Part shown: in pieces, positions 1 through 9,165 of the stretch | Layout of the letters: every line of letters starts with the position of its first letter | Position numbering within the stretch: the first letter of the stretch is position 1 | Assembly: GCA_035315065.1 (NCBI GenBank) | Contig: DATFYM010000203.1 | Coordinates: 62,001-126,000, forward strand | DNA: 64,000 nucleotides | Direction of reading: 5' to 3' | Source: DATFYM01 sp035315065 | Lineage (GTDB): Bacteria; Acidobacteriota; Terriglobia; UBA7540 | Made by a program: the position numbers and the translations under genes | Notes under the pieces: model-generated | Databases searched by the model: none | What the model saw: only the letters and a program-made list of their open reading frames with translations | Told to the model about the DNA's origin: nothing

Positions 1-38
1 ACCGATTACGGGAGAGAGGTGATCGGCGCGGCCGGAAG

Positions 39-93
39 ACTGAAAACTGATGACTGACAACTGAAGGCTGATCGGCTAACGACTGAGAACTGC
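39..93. repeat. Short-word tandem repeat (ACTGA-type), single arm
   Basis: Imperfect tandem copies of words such as ctgaaaactga and actgagaactg fill the leader just before the peptidase RBS. The same words recur at 7248-7297 and 26111-26160, each time directly in front of a start codon. Confidence 0.75.
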
Positions 94-105
94 TAAGGAG
101 GACAC

Positions 106-1773
106 ATGGCATCGAATCGGTATGTAGCAATACCCGGCAGTGAGCGCGCGCCGCTGCCTGGTGCGACCAAGTCACGTCCAAGCGATCCCAAAGAACCCGT
201 GCAAGTGACCGCGGTGTTGCGCCCGCGGCGGGCAGGCAAAAAGGTGAAACCCCTGGAAAAGTTGGTTGCCAGCGGGGAGCGCCTGACTCGAAGCCAGTAC
301 GAGGCGCTCTACGGAGCCGACCCTAAGGACGTGAAGCAAGTTCAGGCGTTTGCGCGCGCCAATGGCCTCAAGGTCTCCGAAGTGAACCGGGGCGCACGTA
401 CTGTTGTGCTCTCGGGGAACGCCGCCGCGTTTAACAAGGCTTTTCAGGTTGACTTGGCGCACTATGAGAGTCCTCAAGGGGCGTACCGAGGTCGCACCGG
501 GTCTATATACCTTCCGGCCAAGATGAAAGGCGTGATCCTTTCCGTCCACGGCCTCGACAACCGGCCGCACGTGCGACCGCACTTTCGCCTTGCATCCGAC
601 GTTCTGGATGGGGCTGCTAAGCCGCAGGCCGACGCGTCCGCCTCGGTCTCGTACACCCCCGTCCAGGTAGCGCAGCTCTATGACTTCCCGGCCGGCGTCA
701 ATGGCCAGGGCCAGACCATCGGCATCATCGAGCTGGGCGGCGGTTACAAGGCGGCCAACTTGAGTTCATACTTCAAGGCTCTCGGGATTTCCCCGGTCCC
801 CAAGGTCTCGGCGGTGTCGGTCGACGGCGCCAAGAATAAACCCACCGGTAGCACCAGCGGTCCCGACGCCGAAGTGATGCTGGATATCGAAGTGGCCGGA
901 TCGGTGGCCCCGGGAGCCAAGTTGGTGGTCTATTTCGCGCCCAACACCGACTCGGGCTTTCTGGACGCCATCAATCAGGCGGTGGGGGACAAGCAGAACA
1001 AGCCTTCGGTGATCTCGATCAGTTGGGGCGGGCCGGAATCCACCTGGACGGCACAGTCCTTGCGGTCCTATAACAGCGCCCTCCAGGCGGCGTCGGCCGT
1101 CGGCGTTACGGTTTGCGTCGCGGCCGGCGACGATGGTTCCACCGACGGCGTCACCGACGGTCTTCAGCACGTCGACTTCCCCGCCTCCAGCCCCTATGCG
1201 CTGGCCTGTGGCGGGACGCACCTGGTCGGCAGTGGCAGCGCCATAACCGCCGAGACCGTGTGGAACGATCTTCCCAGCAACGGGGCCACAGGAGGCGGCG
1301 TCAGCGCCACCTTCCCGCTTCCTACCTGGCAGGCAGGCGCCCACGTGCCGCCCTCGGTCAATTCGGGTCACTTCGTGGGCCGCGGGCTGCCCGACGTAGC
1401 CGGCGACGCCGATCCCGGTACCGGTTATCAAGTGGAAGTGGACGGCAGCCAAATTGTGGTGGGAGGAACCAGCGCCGTCGCCCCGCTGTGGGCGGGTTTG
1501 ATCGCCCGCTTCAACTCCCAATCAAAGACATCAATAGGCTACTTAAATCCCACCCTTTACCAGCAAGTCGCGGCCGAGGCGGGGACGTTCCACGACATCA
1601 CCTCCGGCAATAACGGCGCCTACCAGGCAGGGCCGGGATGGGATGCATGCACCGGCTGGGGCACTCCCAACGGGGCGGCGATTTTGCAGTCGTTGGCGGG
1701 CGCGTCGCCGGGTCCCACTCCGACGCCGCCTCCGGCTCCGCCGCCGAAGAAGCACAAGGGCAAGAAGCGTTAG
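106..1773 (+). CDS. S53 (sedolisin/kumamolisin-type) serine-carboxyl peptidase with activation prodomain
   Basis: Acid-active endopeptidase of family S53. Residues about 30-170 match the pro-kumamolisin activation domain, which is normally cleaved off by autoproteolysis. The catalytic triad is visible: E256 and D260 in the EVMLD motif, and S456 in GGTSAVAP. The oxyanion Asp is D342 in AAGDD. Near the C-terminus DITSGNNG and the following Gly/Asp-rich loop fit the family's calcium site. The protein ends in a Pro-rich then Lys-rich tail (PPPAPPPKKHKGKKR). No classical signal peptide is seen, which is common among kumamolisins, so export is uncertain. An AAGGAGG ribosome site sits 5 bases before the ATG. 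It stands alone. The family is expanded in soil Acidobacteriota. Confidence 0.95.
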   Translation: MASNRYVAIPGSERAPLPGATKSRPSDPKEPVQVTAVLRPRRAGKKVKPLEKLVASGERLTRSQYEALYGADPKDVKQVQAFARANGLKVSEVNRGARTVVLSGNAAAFNKAFQVDLAHYESPQGAYRGRTGSIYLPAKMKGVILSVHGLDNRPHVRPHFRLASDVLDGAAKPQADASASVSYTPVQVAQLYDFPAGVNGQGQTIGIIELGGGYKAANLSSYFKALGISPVPKVSAVSVDGAKNKPTGSTSGPDAEVMLDIEVAGSVAPGAKLVVYFAPNTDSGFLDAINQAVGDKQNKPSVISISWGGPESTWTAQSLRSYNSALQAASAVGVTVCVAAGDDGSTDGVTDGLQHVDFPASSPYALACGGTHLVGSGSAITAETVWNDLPSNGATGGGVSATFPLPTWQAGAHVPPSVNSGHFVGRGLPDVAGDADPGTGYQVEVDGSQIVVGGTSAVAPLWAGLIARFNSQSKTSIGYLNPTLYQQVAAEAGTFHDITSGNNGAYQAGPGWDACTGWGTPNGAAILQSLAGASPGPTPTPPPAPPPKKHKGKKR

Positions 1774-1774
1774 A

Positions 1775-1871
1775 GAATCCTGGGAGCGCGGGCGTTTCGC
1801 CCGCTCTTGATCTTGAAGCTCTGTCACACAGGAGAGAGAAGAGCGGGCGAGACGCCCGCGCTCCCAGGATT
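1775..1871. repeat. REP-like palindrome (GCGGGCGTCTCGCCCGC type)
   Basis: Arms 1775-1808 and about 1839-1871 are near-perfect reverse complements; each arm is itself palindromic around gcgggcgtttcgcccgc. Relatives lie at 5495-5587 and 55090-55147. Lying just after the peptidase stop, it could also act as a terminator. Confidence 0.8.
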
Positions 1872-2043
1872 TGTTCATAGCTTCTGACGAGTGGCAACTT
1901 TCGAGAACGGTGAGCGCCGGGCCGGAGCAAGCGTTTTCTGGCCACTCGTCACTGGCCACTGGGACGATGGGGACGGAGGGAAGAAGGTCGTCTCTTCAAA
2001 ATGAAAACCGCAGGACGGCCAAAGTCGCGACGTGACGTGCCCA

Positions 2044-2134
2044 TCTTGGATTTTGGATTTTCGATTTTGGATTTGAAGAGAAGGCTGACCACGGCGGTTC
2101 TTCATCCGAAATCCAAAATCCAAAATCCAAAATG
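2044..2134. repeat. Inverted short-tandem-repeat hairpin (word GGATTTT)
   Basis: The left arm carries tandem ggattttggatttt-like words and the right arm carries their reverse complement (aaatccaaaatccaaaatcc). The arms are separated by about 35 bases. It is one of the hairpin family described in the findings. Confidence 0.85.
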
Positions 2135-2163
2135 AATTCGATTGCGTAACCACTTGTGTCGTC

Positions 2164-2949
2164 ATGTATGAAAAAGGGCCACCGCCACTGATGCGAGCCA
2201 CCGACTTCGAATTCCGCTACCGTTTCTGGCTGATCACGGCCGTGTTCTTTATCGCCTTCTGGTGCTACCGTTTCGATCCCGTTAACGCGGGTGCGGCGGT
2301 TGCAGGGCGGCTTGCCGGCCGCCCATTGCAACCAGACCTCGCCGCCGACCGCCACCTGCTCCAGGGTGTCTTTGCCGCCGCCGCCGCGCTGGCGCTGCTG
2401 GCCGCGCTGGTCCGCACCTGGGGCGCCGCCTACCTGCGGAGCAACGTCGTGCACGACCCTAGCCTGCGCCTGGAAGGCGTGGTGGCGGACGGGCCTTATC
2501 GCCACGTCCGCAATCCGCTTTATCTGGGCACCGTGCTGCTGGGCGTCGGGTTCGGCTTCCTGGCGAGCCGAGCGGGCTTTCTGGTTCTGGCGCTGGGGTT
2601 GACGTTGTTCACCTATCGTTTGGTTCGTCGCGAGGAGTCCGCCCTGCTGGCCACGCAAGGTGAGGACTATCGAAGATTCGTGGCCGCCGTGCCGCGGTTT
2701 GTTCCCAGCCTCACGCCGCGGCTTCCCTCCGGCGGCATGAAACCTCGTTGGGGGCAGGCTTGGCTGGGAGAGGCCCCGATGTGGCTTTTGGCCGTGTCGG
2801 TCGCGGCCTTCGCGGCCACGCTCAACTTTACGGTTTTCCGCATCATGATTGCGGTTGCTCTGGCTGGCTACGCCATAAGGCTGCTGGTGGAGGCGGCGCG
2901 AAGGCGTGGTGCGCCGGCTGCGCCGTCCCAAGGGCGCCCGACATCTTGA
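2164..2949 (+). CDS. Isoprenylcysteine carboxyl methyltransferase / PEMT-like membrane methyltransferase
   Basis: Integral membrane protein of about five or six hydrophobic segments. It has the signature of the ICMT/PEMT (NnrU-like) fold: GPYRHVRNPLYLG at about residues 113-125, then REESALLATQGEDYRRF, the cofactor-binding half that holds S-adenosylmethionine. The bacterial substrate is unknown; relatives methylate phospholipids, isoprenyl-cysteine or other membrane molecules. Start choice is weak: ATG 2164 follows the hairpin by 30 bases with no obvious SD, and M10 (ATG 2191) is an alternative. No operon partner is seen. Confidence 0.8.
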   Translation: MYEKGPPPLMRATDFEFRYRFWLITAVFFIAFWCYRFDPVNAGAAVAGRLAGRPLQPDLAADRHLLQGVFAAAAALALLAALVRTWGAAYLRSNVVHDPSLRLEGVVADGPYRHVRNPLYLGTVLLGVGFGFLASRAGFLVLALGLTLFTYRLVRREESALLATQGEDYRRFVAAVPRFVPSLTPRLPSGGMKPRWGQAWLGEAPMWLLAVSVAAFAATLNFTVFRIMIAVALAGYAIRLLVEAARRRGAPAAPSQGRPTS

Positions 2950-3178
2950 GGATCGCGTGGGCGCGTGGCGTTGATTGCCGTGGCAGGGAGTGATCGTGGC
3001 GGTCATCGTTCCGAAGGTGGCCGACGACAAACTACGGAAGCGGCGTCGCGGCGCGTAGGCTCGGAGTCGGCTAGTCGGAGGAGAATATGTCTGCTAGTGG
3101 TTATCGATGGGCGAGTACGCGGCGCGGCGGCGAGGTTTTTTGGTTGCGTTGCGACTAGATTCGAGGTAGGCTAACAGT
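2950..3178. other. Intergenic gap, no feature recognised
   Basis: No coding, RNA or repeat signal recognised between the methyltransferase and the accessory gene pair. Confidence 0.5.
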
Positions 3179-3394
3179 ATGGCCAGGACGGAGCTTGACA
3201 CGAAACCGCCGGTTGACCTTACGGAGCAGGAGGACGAGGAGACTCTTGCCGCTATCGATCGAGGGATCGCCGACGCTGATACCGGCCGCGTGACCCCGAT
3301 AGAAGAAGTCGAGAAGATGCTTCCCCAAGTGGATTTCAAAATCCTCCTCTCCGATGAAGCGCTGAGGAGTTTTCAATTATGCGCGCATATCTAG
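3179..3394 (+). CDS. Small acidic antitoxin-like protein
   Basis: 71-residue protein with a strongly acidic N-terminal half and the pattern EETLAAIDRGIADADTGRV followed by PIEEVEKML. This resembles small antitoxin-type proteins that precede toxin genes. It overlaps the start of the DUF3800 gene by 16 bases, so the two are translationally linked. Function is inferred from size, composition and position only; it could equally be a dedicated partner of DUF3800 in some other system. Confidence 0.6.
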   Translation: MARTELDTKPPVDLTEQEDEETLAAIDRGIADADTGRVTPIEEVEKMLPQVDFKILLSDEALRSFQLCAHI

Positions 3395-4221
3395 ATGAGA
3401 GTGGCATCCACGAAGGTGCTGAAATTTGCGCGATTAGTGGATACTTTGGGGACCAAACCGCATGGGAGAATCTCGAGGCTAAGTGGGGTGACATCCTAAG
3501 AGAGTTTGGAGTTCCCGAATTTCATGCAAATATCTTCTGGGCTCGCCGCGATAAGGGTGGCGATCGTGTAAAGCCTTACGCCGGATGGGATGACCCGAAA
3601 GCCGACCTGTTTCTCGACAGACTGCTCGCGACTATCAAGGATTGTTCTATTTACCCAGTTGGCGCGGCTGTGGTAGGAAAAGAGTGGGGGATTCTGTCGA
3701 GTAATGAAAGGAGATATCTGACTGGCGGAGAGGTACGGAAAGGGAAGATCAAGGGCGGGTGTCCCAGCAAGAGTTACTTCCTTCCGTTTCTTCAAGCGGT
3801 ACAAAGGGTTGCTAGATATTGCGGAAACGACGAGAAGGTAGATTTCTTCTTCGGCCTCAATACCACGTTTGGCGGTTACGCGCTGAATTACTACAAGGAT
3901 ATAATCAATCGGTCGTACGATTGGGGATTGTGCCTAAGCGCGATTGCGTTTCCACGTAGTGTCTGTACGAAGCCGCTTCAACCGTCTGACCTTTTATCCT
4001 ACCAAGTGTACCAGTATGTCCTAAGACGGTTAACAGACTGGGATTACGAGGTAGAGTCCTGTCCGACATTGGCGGCTGCACTTACTCGAGTGAAGAGCTC
4101 AGATGACGATTTTAAACTTTACGACAAGATGAGTCTCGACGCGGCCCTGCAACCGCTTAGAAAGGGATACCCGGAACTATGCAGAGCTTTTGAGGTGCCA
4201 TCTTGCGCCACAAACCAATAA
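3379..4221 (+). CDS. DUF3800 domain protein
   Basis: 280 residues beginning MRAYLDESG, the hallmark acidic YLDESG opening of DUF3800, which is thought to have an RNase-H-like fold. A second acidic stretch, EKVDFFFG, lies near residue 155. Biochemical function is not established; family members often occur in accessory or defence-type neighbourhoods. Its codon use and base composition are clearly AT-richer than the flanking genes, pointing to horizontal acquisition. It overlaps the upstream antitoxin-like gene and its TAA overlaps the ATG of the next gene (TAATG), suggesting a three-gene transcript. Confidence 0.75.
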   Translation: MRAYLDESGIHEGAEICAISGYFGDQTAWENLEAKWGDILREFGVPEFHANIFWARRDKGGDRVKPYAGWDDPKADLFLDRLLATIKDCSIYPVGAAVVGKEWGILSSNERRYLTGGEVRKGKIKGGCPSKSYFLPFLQAVQRVARYCGNDEKVDFFFGLNTTFGGYALNYYKDIINRSYDWGLCLSAIAFPRSVCTKPLQPSDLLSYQVYQYVLRRLTDWDYEVESCPTLAAALTRVKSSDDDFKLYDKMSLDAALQPLRKGYPELCRAFEVPSCATNQ

Positions 4222-4655
4222 TGACGCGCCTTCGCGCGCTGGCACTGATGTCGCTGGCGACCTTTGCCTGTGGGGGAGGCGACAAGATACCCAGATCGGG
4301 ACTGAGGGAAATCCGGCGCCTAGCCCTCGACGAAGCAACGAAGCGATACGTCCTTTCTGACGCAGCCATCGACGCGAATTATCAGCCACCCAAGGTATAC
4401 CCGAAAAGCGAGACTGAGTTGCAGGGCAAGTATGATCCGTGGTCGCAGGAATCATTTTCGAGTGGACGCAGGATACCAGCCGTAGCGTCCGTTCGGGGTG
4501 TCGAACTGCTCCCGGCGACCCGCACAAGTTGTGTCATCAAATTTGATTTCGAGCCAAGCCGTAACCCCCACGCACGGCTTCCTGACAACGAAGCAAAAGC
4601 GGAGCGGTTCGAAAAAGTGGACGGATCTCAGTACTGGGTCATTGAATGGAGATGA
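4221..4655 (+). CDS. Hypothetical small secreted or lipoprotein-like protein
   Basis: Starting at ATG 4221, which overlaps the DUF3800 stop (TAATG), gives 144 residues with a hydrophobic N-terminus (TRLRALALMSLATFACGGG). The Cys after a short hydrophobic run is lipobox-like but not canonical. A longer TTG start at 4203 is possible. The mature part has no family I recognise; recurring features are YVLSDAAID, PAVASVRGVELLP and FDFEPSRNPHARLP. A degraded second copy follows immediately, so this gene has been tandemly duplicated. Confidence 0.5.
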   Translation: MTRLRALALMSLATFACGGGDKIPRSGLREIRRLALDEATKRYVLSDAAIDANYQPPKVYPKSETELQGKYDPWSQESFSSGRRIPAVASVRGVELLPATRTSCVIKFDFEPSRNPHARLPDNEAKAERFEKVDGSQYWVIEWR

Positions 4656-4664
4656 GCAGAATGA

Positions 4665-5003
4665 AAACCATGCGTTCCTTTCTGATGCTGCCATCGAGGA
4701 GGATTATCGGCGGAATGTGGAAGAATCCCGTCAGTTTCAGACCGACTTCGACGCTGCGATGGAGAAGATGTACGGACCGGAAGCAGCCCACGCTCCGCAA
4801 TTCGACTTCGTCGCTGGGGCCTAAGGAACTGGACCGGGTTCCAGCCGTAGCTTCCGTTCGCCGTGTTGAACTGCTTCCCGAAATACGAACAGGCTGCGCG
4901 GTTAAACTGGATTTCGAGCCAAGCAGTAACCCTCACGCACGGTTTCCTGGGGAACGAGCGAAAGCGAAGATTCGAGAGGCCGGACGGCTCATACCATTGA
5001 GTG
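4665..5003 (+). pseudogene. Decayed tandem copy of the 4221-4655 gene
   Basis: DNA from about 4665 to 5003 matches 4339-4655. Conserved blocks include the reading AFLSDAAIEEDY (against YVLSDAAIDANY) and VPAVASVRRVELLP with LDFEPSSNPHARFPG. The two halves now lie in different frames: the first ends at a stop at 4824 and the second continues in frame 2. No single open frame spans the copy, so it is broken. Confidence 0.75.
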
Positions 5004-5494
5004 ATGATCTGGAAGTGAGTAGCTCGGGTTCATTTCCGGCGCAACGCGCGCGGGCAGTAAGACCGTTGCGGTTTTCTGGAAGGCGGCCCGACGAGGGCGG
5101 AAGAAAAAGTAGCAAGCTGGTGCCTTTTCCTGGTCAAGAGGAGAGTGTTGTGGGGGTCGGTGGTTACCGCGGTCCGAGAACTGGGAACTTCTATGCCAAA
5201 TACGAACCCATTTGGGGAAGGCCGCCAGCCGCAGTGCCATCGCAATCGGCAGGAGGCCGGAGAACTGTGGCGGTCAGCAGGCCGATGCGCAAGCGGAGGG
5301 GGCTGCCGCGGTCCCAGCAGAGAGGTGGAAGGAAACAGAGATCTTCCATGGATTCAGTGAATTGTCGTTACGGGGCCCCTCCCCTTCTCTCGATTGCCGA
5401 TTGGCGAGAGAAATGGCGGACACTCGTGAGGGTAACCTTGGGCTACGGGGGGAGGAACAGATCTTGGCGCGGGTGGCGCTGACGATTGAGACAG
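5004..5494. other. Non-coding or decayed DNA, nothing recognised
   Basis: Open frames here overlap on several strands and none gives a recognisable protein. It may be the remains of the upstream accessory region. Confidence 0.4.
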
Positions 5495-5587
5495 ATTCCG
5501 GGAGCGCGGGCATCTTGTCCGTTCTTCGCTCCTGTCTCGGGAGCTTAGAAGATCAAGAGCGGGCAAGATGCCCGCGTTCCCGGGATT
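5495..5587. repeat. REP-like palindrome (same family as 1775-1871)
   Basis: Arms 5495-5524 and 5552-5587 pair as gggagcgcgggcatcttg against caagatgcccgcgttccc. The words differ slightly from the 1775 copy. Confidence 0.75.
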
Positions 5588-5967
5588 TTGTTAACAGGAC
5601 GCTGAAATGAGGCTTTGTTGGACTCAGGCTGGAATGTCGCTTAGAATCAGTGAGTTGACCGCTTCTTCGACACTCTATATTGCCGAATTGGCACCAAGGC
5701 AGCAGGCGGCCGCGTTATGGGCTCCGCGGGAATGGACAACGGTTTGAATCGCCCCCAAACCGCGGGTCCGGCGAACGTTAGGACCGAGCGGCGCTCGGGC
5801 CCTTTTGGAGGGAAGCGGTCGCCAGGCAGGCGCCGCGTGAACGGGAAGGGCACCGGTTCCGCGGACTGCTGTTTCTACACGACCAAAGCCGGGAGTCATT
5901 AGCTCGGAAGGGCGGTTTATGACGAGTAGCTGACCGTGCATTTAATCAGCTTGCGAGATATCCCGGC
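5588..5967. other. Intergenic gap, nothing recognised
   Basis: No supported gene, RNA or repeat before the composite repeat begins. Confidence 0.4.
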
Positions 5968-6833
5968 CTGTACTATCCTAAGCTAGAGAGCTTGGGAGGG
6001 TGGGGAAGTGGTAGCCTCGGGCGCGCGTAGCCTTTCGGGGCCAGCGGCTCGCAGACGCAAAGACGGGCCGAGGCTTCTGGAAACAACGAGACAGAGACTT
6101 ATGAGTGGAATCGAAAGTGAAACCGCAGCAGCGACGGCGGAAACCACCGGATTCGAGTCGCCCGGACCAAGGCACCAGAGAAACGGAGATCGGGAAACCA
6201 ATTCCAGCCCTGCCCGCAAGCGAGGACCGGCCGCCCTGCACGGGCTCGTTCCGCAGCTTCCAGGGGTGTCCGGGACGACCGCCATCGATGTGGGGGAGTC
6301 AGCTTGTGAGCCGCTTCATGATTACAGTTATGGTAGAACAGAGAAAATTAATAGGGGGCGTAATTACCAATTTCCCCCACCCCTTTCGCCACTTTGGCGA
6401 GAACGCTCTATTGCAAACAAACGGGTTATTGGGTTTGGTGTCCGTTTTCGGACGTTTTAGGGGCTACCAAATATGACCAAATTCTGACCAACTTTTACCA
6501 AAAGTGTGCAGCCAACGCGCACGAAGGGGTAGATAAGGGCAGTTAACGGGTGTTTTTTCGCGACCGATTTATTTAAATCGTGTCAAGTCGTGCGGCCCGT
6601 GTCAAGTTACGAACGGGCATCGCCAACTCCGTAGTTCCGCAACCAAATTGGTCGCGAGTGGCTGGTGGCGAGTGGCGAGCGAGAGAAATCGTCTGTCCCG
6701 GCAACGATATCAGCTTAAATGTTGGTACCGCCTTCCGGCGAGATCAGCGGGTGGGGAGACAGGCTGTGACCAAGCCTATGATTCTATGATGGTTGATAGC
6801 CAAATCGACGACCGAAGAAGAAAAAGAGCTTCT

Positions 6834-7060
6834 GAATCTAAAGGACTTGCTGACCATGTTCCCGACGGGCGTCGGAGCACTTTTTCGCGTTTTGTTGGCC
6901 GACGAGAACATGCCGTGGCCGATCTGTTTGATTCGACAGGGATTGATGGCTAGGTTGCGAAGGAGGACAGACGAAGGCTTGCTCAGTCTAAAGGACTTGC
7001 TAGCTGTGTTTCCGGCGAGTCAGAGACGTTTAGTTGAAAGCGAGCACGTTTTGAGGCCTG
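6834..7060 (+). repeat. 150-base tandem units (2 copies) inside composite repeat
   Basis: Units begin at 6834 (gaatctaaaggacttgct) and 6984 (cagtctaaaggacttgct), 150 bases apart. Each is followed by a match to cgatctgtttgattcgaca. The same unit occurs four times at 25420-25990. Confidence 0.75.
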
Positions 7061-7152
7061 CGCTTCAATGCAGAATCGCGCCAAATTTCGCCATTTTCGC
7101 GCCAAAACGAGCAGATAAACGCAGAAAATGGGGGTTCTCGGCACCCTTCGAA

Positions 7153-7222
7153 GCCCGGATTAGCACGGATTCGCACGGATTAAGACGAAGGACTTATCCG
7201 TGCTAATCCGTGTCGATCCGTG
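7153..7222. repeat. Inverted short-tandem-repeat hairpin (word GCACGGATT)
   Basis: The left arm has repeated gcacggatt words and the right arm has tccgtgctaatccgtg words, its reverse complement, with a loop of about 15 bases. Confidence 0.85.
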
Positions 7223-7247
7223 GCCGAAGCAACTTTTTCACGGCTTC

Positions 7248-7297
7248 TGAGAACTGATGACTGAAAACTGAGAACCGAGAACTGAGAACTGAAAACC
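7248..7297. repeat. Short-word tandem repeat (ACTGAGAA type) abutting a start codon
   Basis: Six to seven imperfect copies of actgaaa/actgaga end two bases before the uxaA ATG, replacing a normal ribosome site. The same array precedes typA. Confidence 0.8.
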
Positions 7298-7298
7298 T

Positions 7299-8864
7299 AT
7301 GGACACTCGCAATCTCGAAGACGTTGCCATCGTGATCCGGCCGCAGAAAGACAACGTGGCCGTAGTGACGGCGGACTCTGTGGAGCAGGGCACGCCGCTG
7401 CGTCATGATGGTGCGACGATGACGATCTCAGGCCGTGCGCTGCGCGGTCAGAGCTTCGCCATTGCGAAGATTCCCACGGGCGCCGCTTTCATTACGCTGG
7501 GCGACCCCATCGGCCTCGCGTCGCGCGACGTCGAGCCGGGCGATCCCATTAGCGAGAGCAATCTGGAGGATCGGTTACCAAAGCTGAGGGTCCGCTATCG
7601 CGACAACCCGGAGCCTAAGCCCATCGATCCCGGGCTCGCCGGCCTCACGTTCGACGGCTACCTTCGGGCCGACGGCGGTGTCGGGACGCGCAACTACGTG
7701 GGCATCGTGACCTCGGGGATGTGCTCGTCCACAGAGGCCCATGCCATCGCCGGCCGCGCCATGCGCGAGGTCTACTCGCGCCAGAAGTATCCCAATGTGG
7801 ACGGCGTGGTAGCCATCTCGCACGAGTCGGGGTGCGGGATGCCGGACGGGCGCGCTGTTGACACGATGAACCGCTTGCTGGCCGATACGCTGCGCCATCC
7901 GAACCTCGGCGCCGCCATTTACATCGATTTGGGCTGCGGCAAGACGTGCGTGGAGTGCTCGGCGCCCATCTTTCAGAGCGAGGTCCCCAATTTCAGCCAG
8001 CGCGTGGTGAATCTGGTCATTCAAACTTCCGGAGGCAGCCGCCGCACGGTGGAGCGTGGGGTCGAGATTCTGCCGAGGCTACTAGACTACGCTAACCAGT
8101 TCGAGCGCCGGCCGGCACCGGTCTCCAAGCTGACCGTGGGGACCAAGTGCGGCGGCTCCGATCGCTGGTCGGGGGTCACCGCCAACCCGGCCGTGGGCGT
8201 GGCCGCGGACATGTTCGTGAAGGCGGGCGCAGCCGTGTTCCTGCCCGAGATCCCGGAGTTGCAGGGCGCGGCGATGATTGACCTGGCGCAACGCGCGCGC
8301 ACCCGTGAAGTGGGGCGCAAGCTGATGGCGGCGCTGAAGCGTTACGAAGCCTACGTCCAAAAATTCGGCGACGACTTCCGCGACAACCCGTCGCCCGGCA
8401 ACGTCAAGGGCGGTCTCTACAATATCTATCTGAAATCGAGCGGCGTGAAAGCGAAGGGCGGCACGTCGATTGTGGAGGATCTGGTGGAGTACGGAGAATG
8501 GCTGGGCGAGCGGCGCGGGCTCTACGTGCTCTATACCCCCGGTTACGATCAGATTTCCACGCCCGCCCTGTTCCTGAGCGGCGCCCAATTGGCTCTCTTC
8601 ACCACGGGGCGTGGGACGGGGATTGGCTGCGCGCTGGGTCCGGTGCTGAAGATCGGGTCCAACTCGCCGCTCGCCCGCATGAACGGCGACATCGATATCG
8701 ACGCCGGAACCATCCTCGAACGGAAGGAAACGGTGGAGGAAGTCGGCCGCAAGATCTTCCAGCAGACGCTCGATGTAGCCTCCGGCCGCCAGTTCACGCG
8801 CGCCGAAGAGGCAGGGTATCACACCGAGTTCAAGGTCTGGGAACAGTTGTGGCCGGCGCTGTAG
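7299..8864 (+). CDS. uxaA: UxaA-family altronate/galactarate dehydratase
   Basis: 521 residues, full length for the family that dehydrates altronate (or galactarate) to a 2-keto-3-deoxy sugar acid in uronate breakdown. An N-terminal SAF-like domain (about 1-90) precedes the catalytic GD_AH_C part, which opens with YLRADGGVGTRNYVGI. Conserved Cys/His stretches are SHESGCGMPDG and GCGKTCVEC; the C-terminal signature is TGRGTGIGCALGPVLKIGSN. The exact substrate cannot be settled by eye. There is no Shine-Dalgarno; an ACTGA-type repeat array runs to the ATG. It leads a run of carbohydrate genes (GH27, GH3, GH39-like), consistent with pectin or hemicellulose use. Confidence 0.9.
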   Translation: MDTRNLEDVAIVIRPQKDNVAVVTADSVEQGTPLRHDGATMTISGRALRGQSFAIAKIPTGAAFITLGDPIGLASRDVEPGDPISESNLEDRLPKLRVRYRDNPEPKPIDPGLAGLTFDGYLRADGGVGTRNYVGIVTSGMCSSTEAHAIAGRAMREVYSRQKYPNVDGVVAISHESGCGMPDGRAVDTMNRLLADTLRHPNLGAAIYIDLGCGKTCVECSAPIFQSEVPNFSQRVVNLVIQTSGGSRRTVERGVEILPRLLDYANQFERRPAPVSKLTVGTKCGGSDRWSGVTANPAVGVAADMFVKAGAAVFLPEIPELQGAAMIDLAQRARTREVGRKLMAALKRYEAYVQKFGDDFRDNPSPGNVKGGLYNIYLKSSGVKAKGGTSIVEDLVEYGEWLGERRGLYVLYTPGYDQISTPALFLSGAQLALFTTGRGTGIGCALGPVLKIGSNSPLARMNGDIDIDAGTILERKETVEEVGRKIFQQTLDVASGRQFTRAEEAGYHTEFKVWEQLWPAL

Positions 8865-8934
8865 AACGGTGGTTTCTTGGTCTGACGTTTTGACGCTATA
8901 CCGTTTCGGTGTTAACCTGAGATTGGGAGGAGCG

Positions 8935-9165
8935 ATGGCCCAAAACGTAAGAGCTACGATTTACTTCAATCCTAAGCTTTATCGCGCCCTTCGTATCAAG
9001 GCCGCCGAGTCCGGCGACACCATCTCGGCATTAGTCGACCGCGCGGTTTCAGAATCACTTCGCGAGGACCAGATCGACTTGGAGGCTTTTGAAGAGCGGA
9101 AGAACGAGCCCTCCCGCCCTTGGCGCGATGTGCTCCGAGACTTGAGGCGCGATGGGCTCATATAG
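8935..9165 (+). CDS. Ribbon-helix-helix (CopG-like) antitoxin
   Basis: 76 residues from ATG 8935, chosen because a GGGAGG site lies 4 bases upstream; the open frame extends further 5' without support. NVRATIYFNPKLYRALRIKA is a typical RHH beta-strand/helix, followed by SGDTISALVDRAVSE. The C-terminus (PSRPWRDVLRDLRRDG) would contact the toxin. It overlaps the RelE-like gene by 14 bases, so this is a type II toxin-antitoxin pair. It presumably represses its own operon. Confidence 0.88.
   Translation: MAQNVRATIYFNPKLYRALRIKAAESGDTISALVDRAVSESLREDQIDLEAFEERKNEPSRPWRDVLRDLRRDGLI

Larger units (their letters stand above)
5968..7297 (+). repeat. Composite repeat, copy 1 (upstream of uxaA)
   Basis: Homologous along most of its length to 24330-26162. 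Block A (about 5968-6610) contains agagagcttggg, a small-ORF start after gagacagagact, and an AT-rich end (cgaccgatttatttaaa). Then come two units of a 150-base tandem repeat (from 6834 and 6984), then a shared block around 7070-7140 (cagaatcgcgccaaatttcg), then short-word repeats. In block A the best open frames of the two copies are interrupted at different places, so it is not maintained as a long gene. Confidence 0.75.

Noticed and set aside
4646..5482. 278-residue frame as a gene
   Set aside because: Only its middle part matches, and that is the shifted half of a decayed duplicate; the rest is basic low-complexity sequence.
6008..6476. Two overlapping frames in composite repeat copy 1 as real genes
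   Set aside because: Homologous DNA at 24517-24984 uses different frames in its two halves, so no one protein is conserved.
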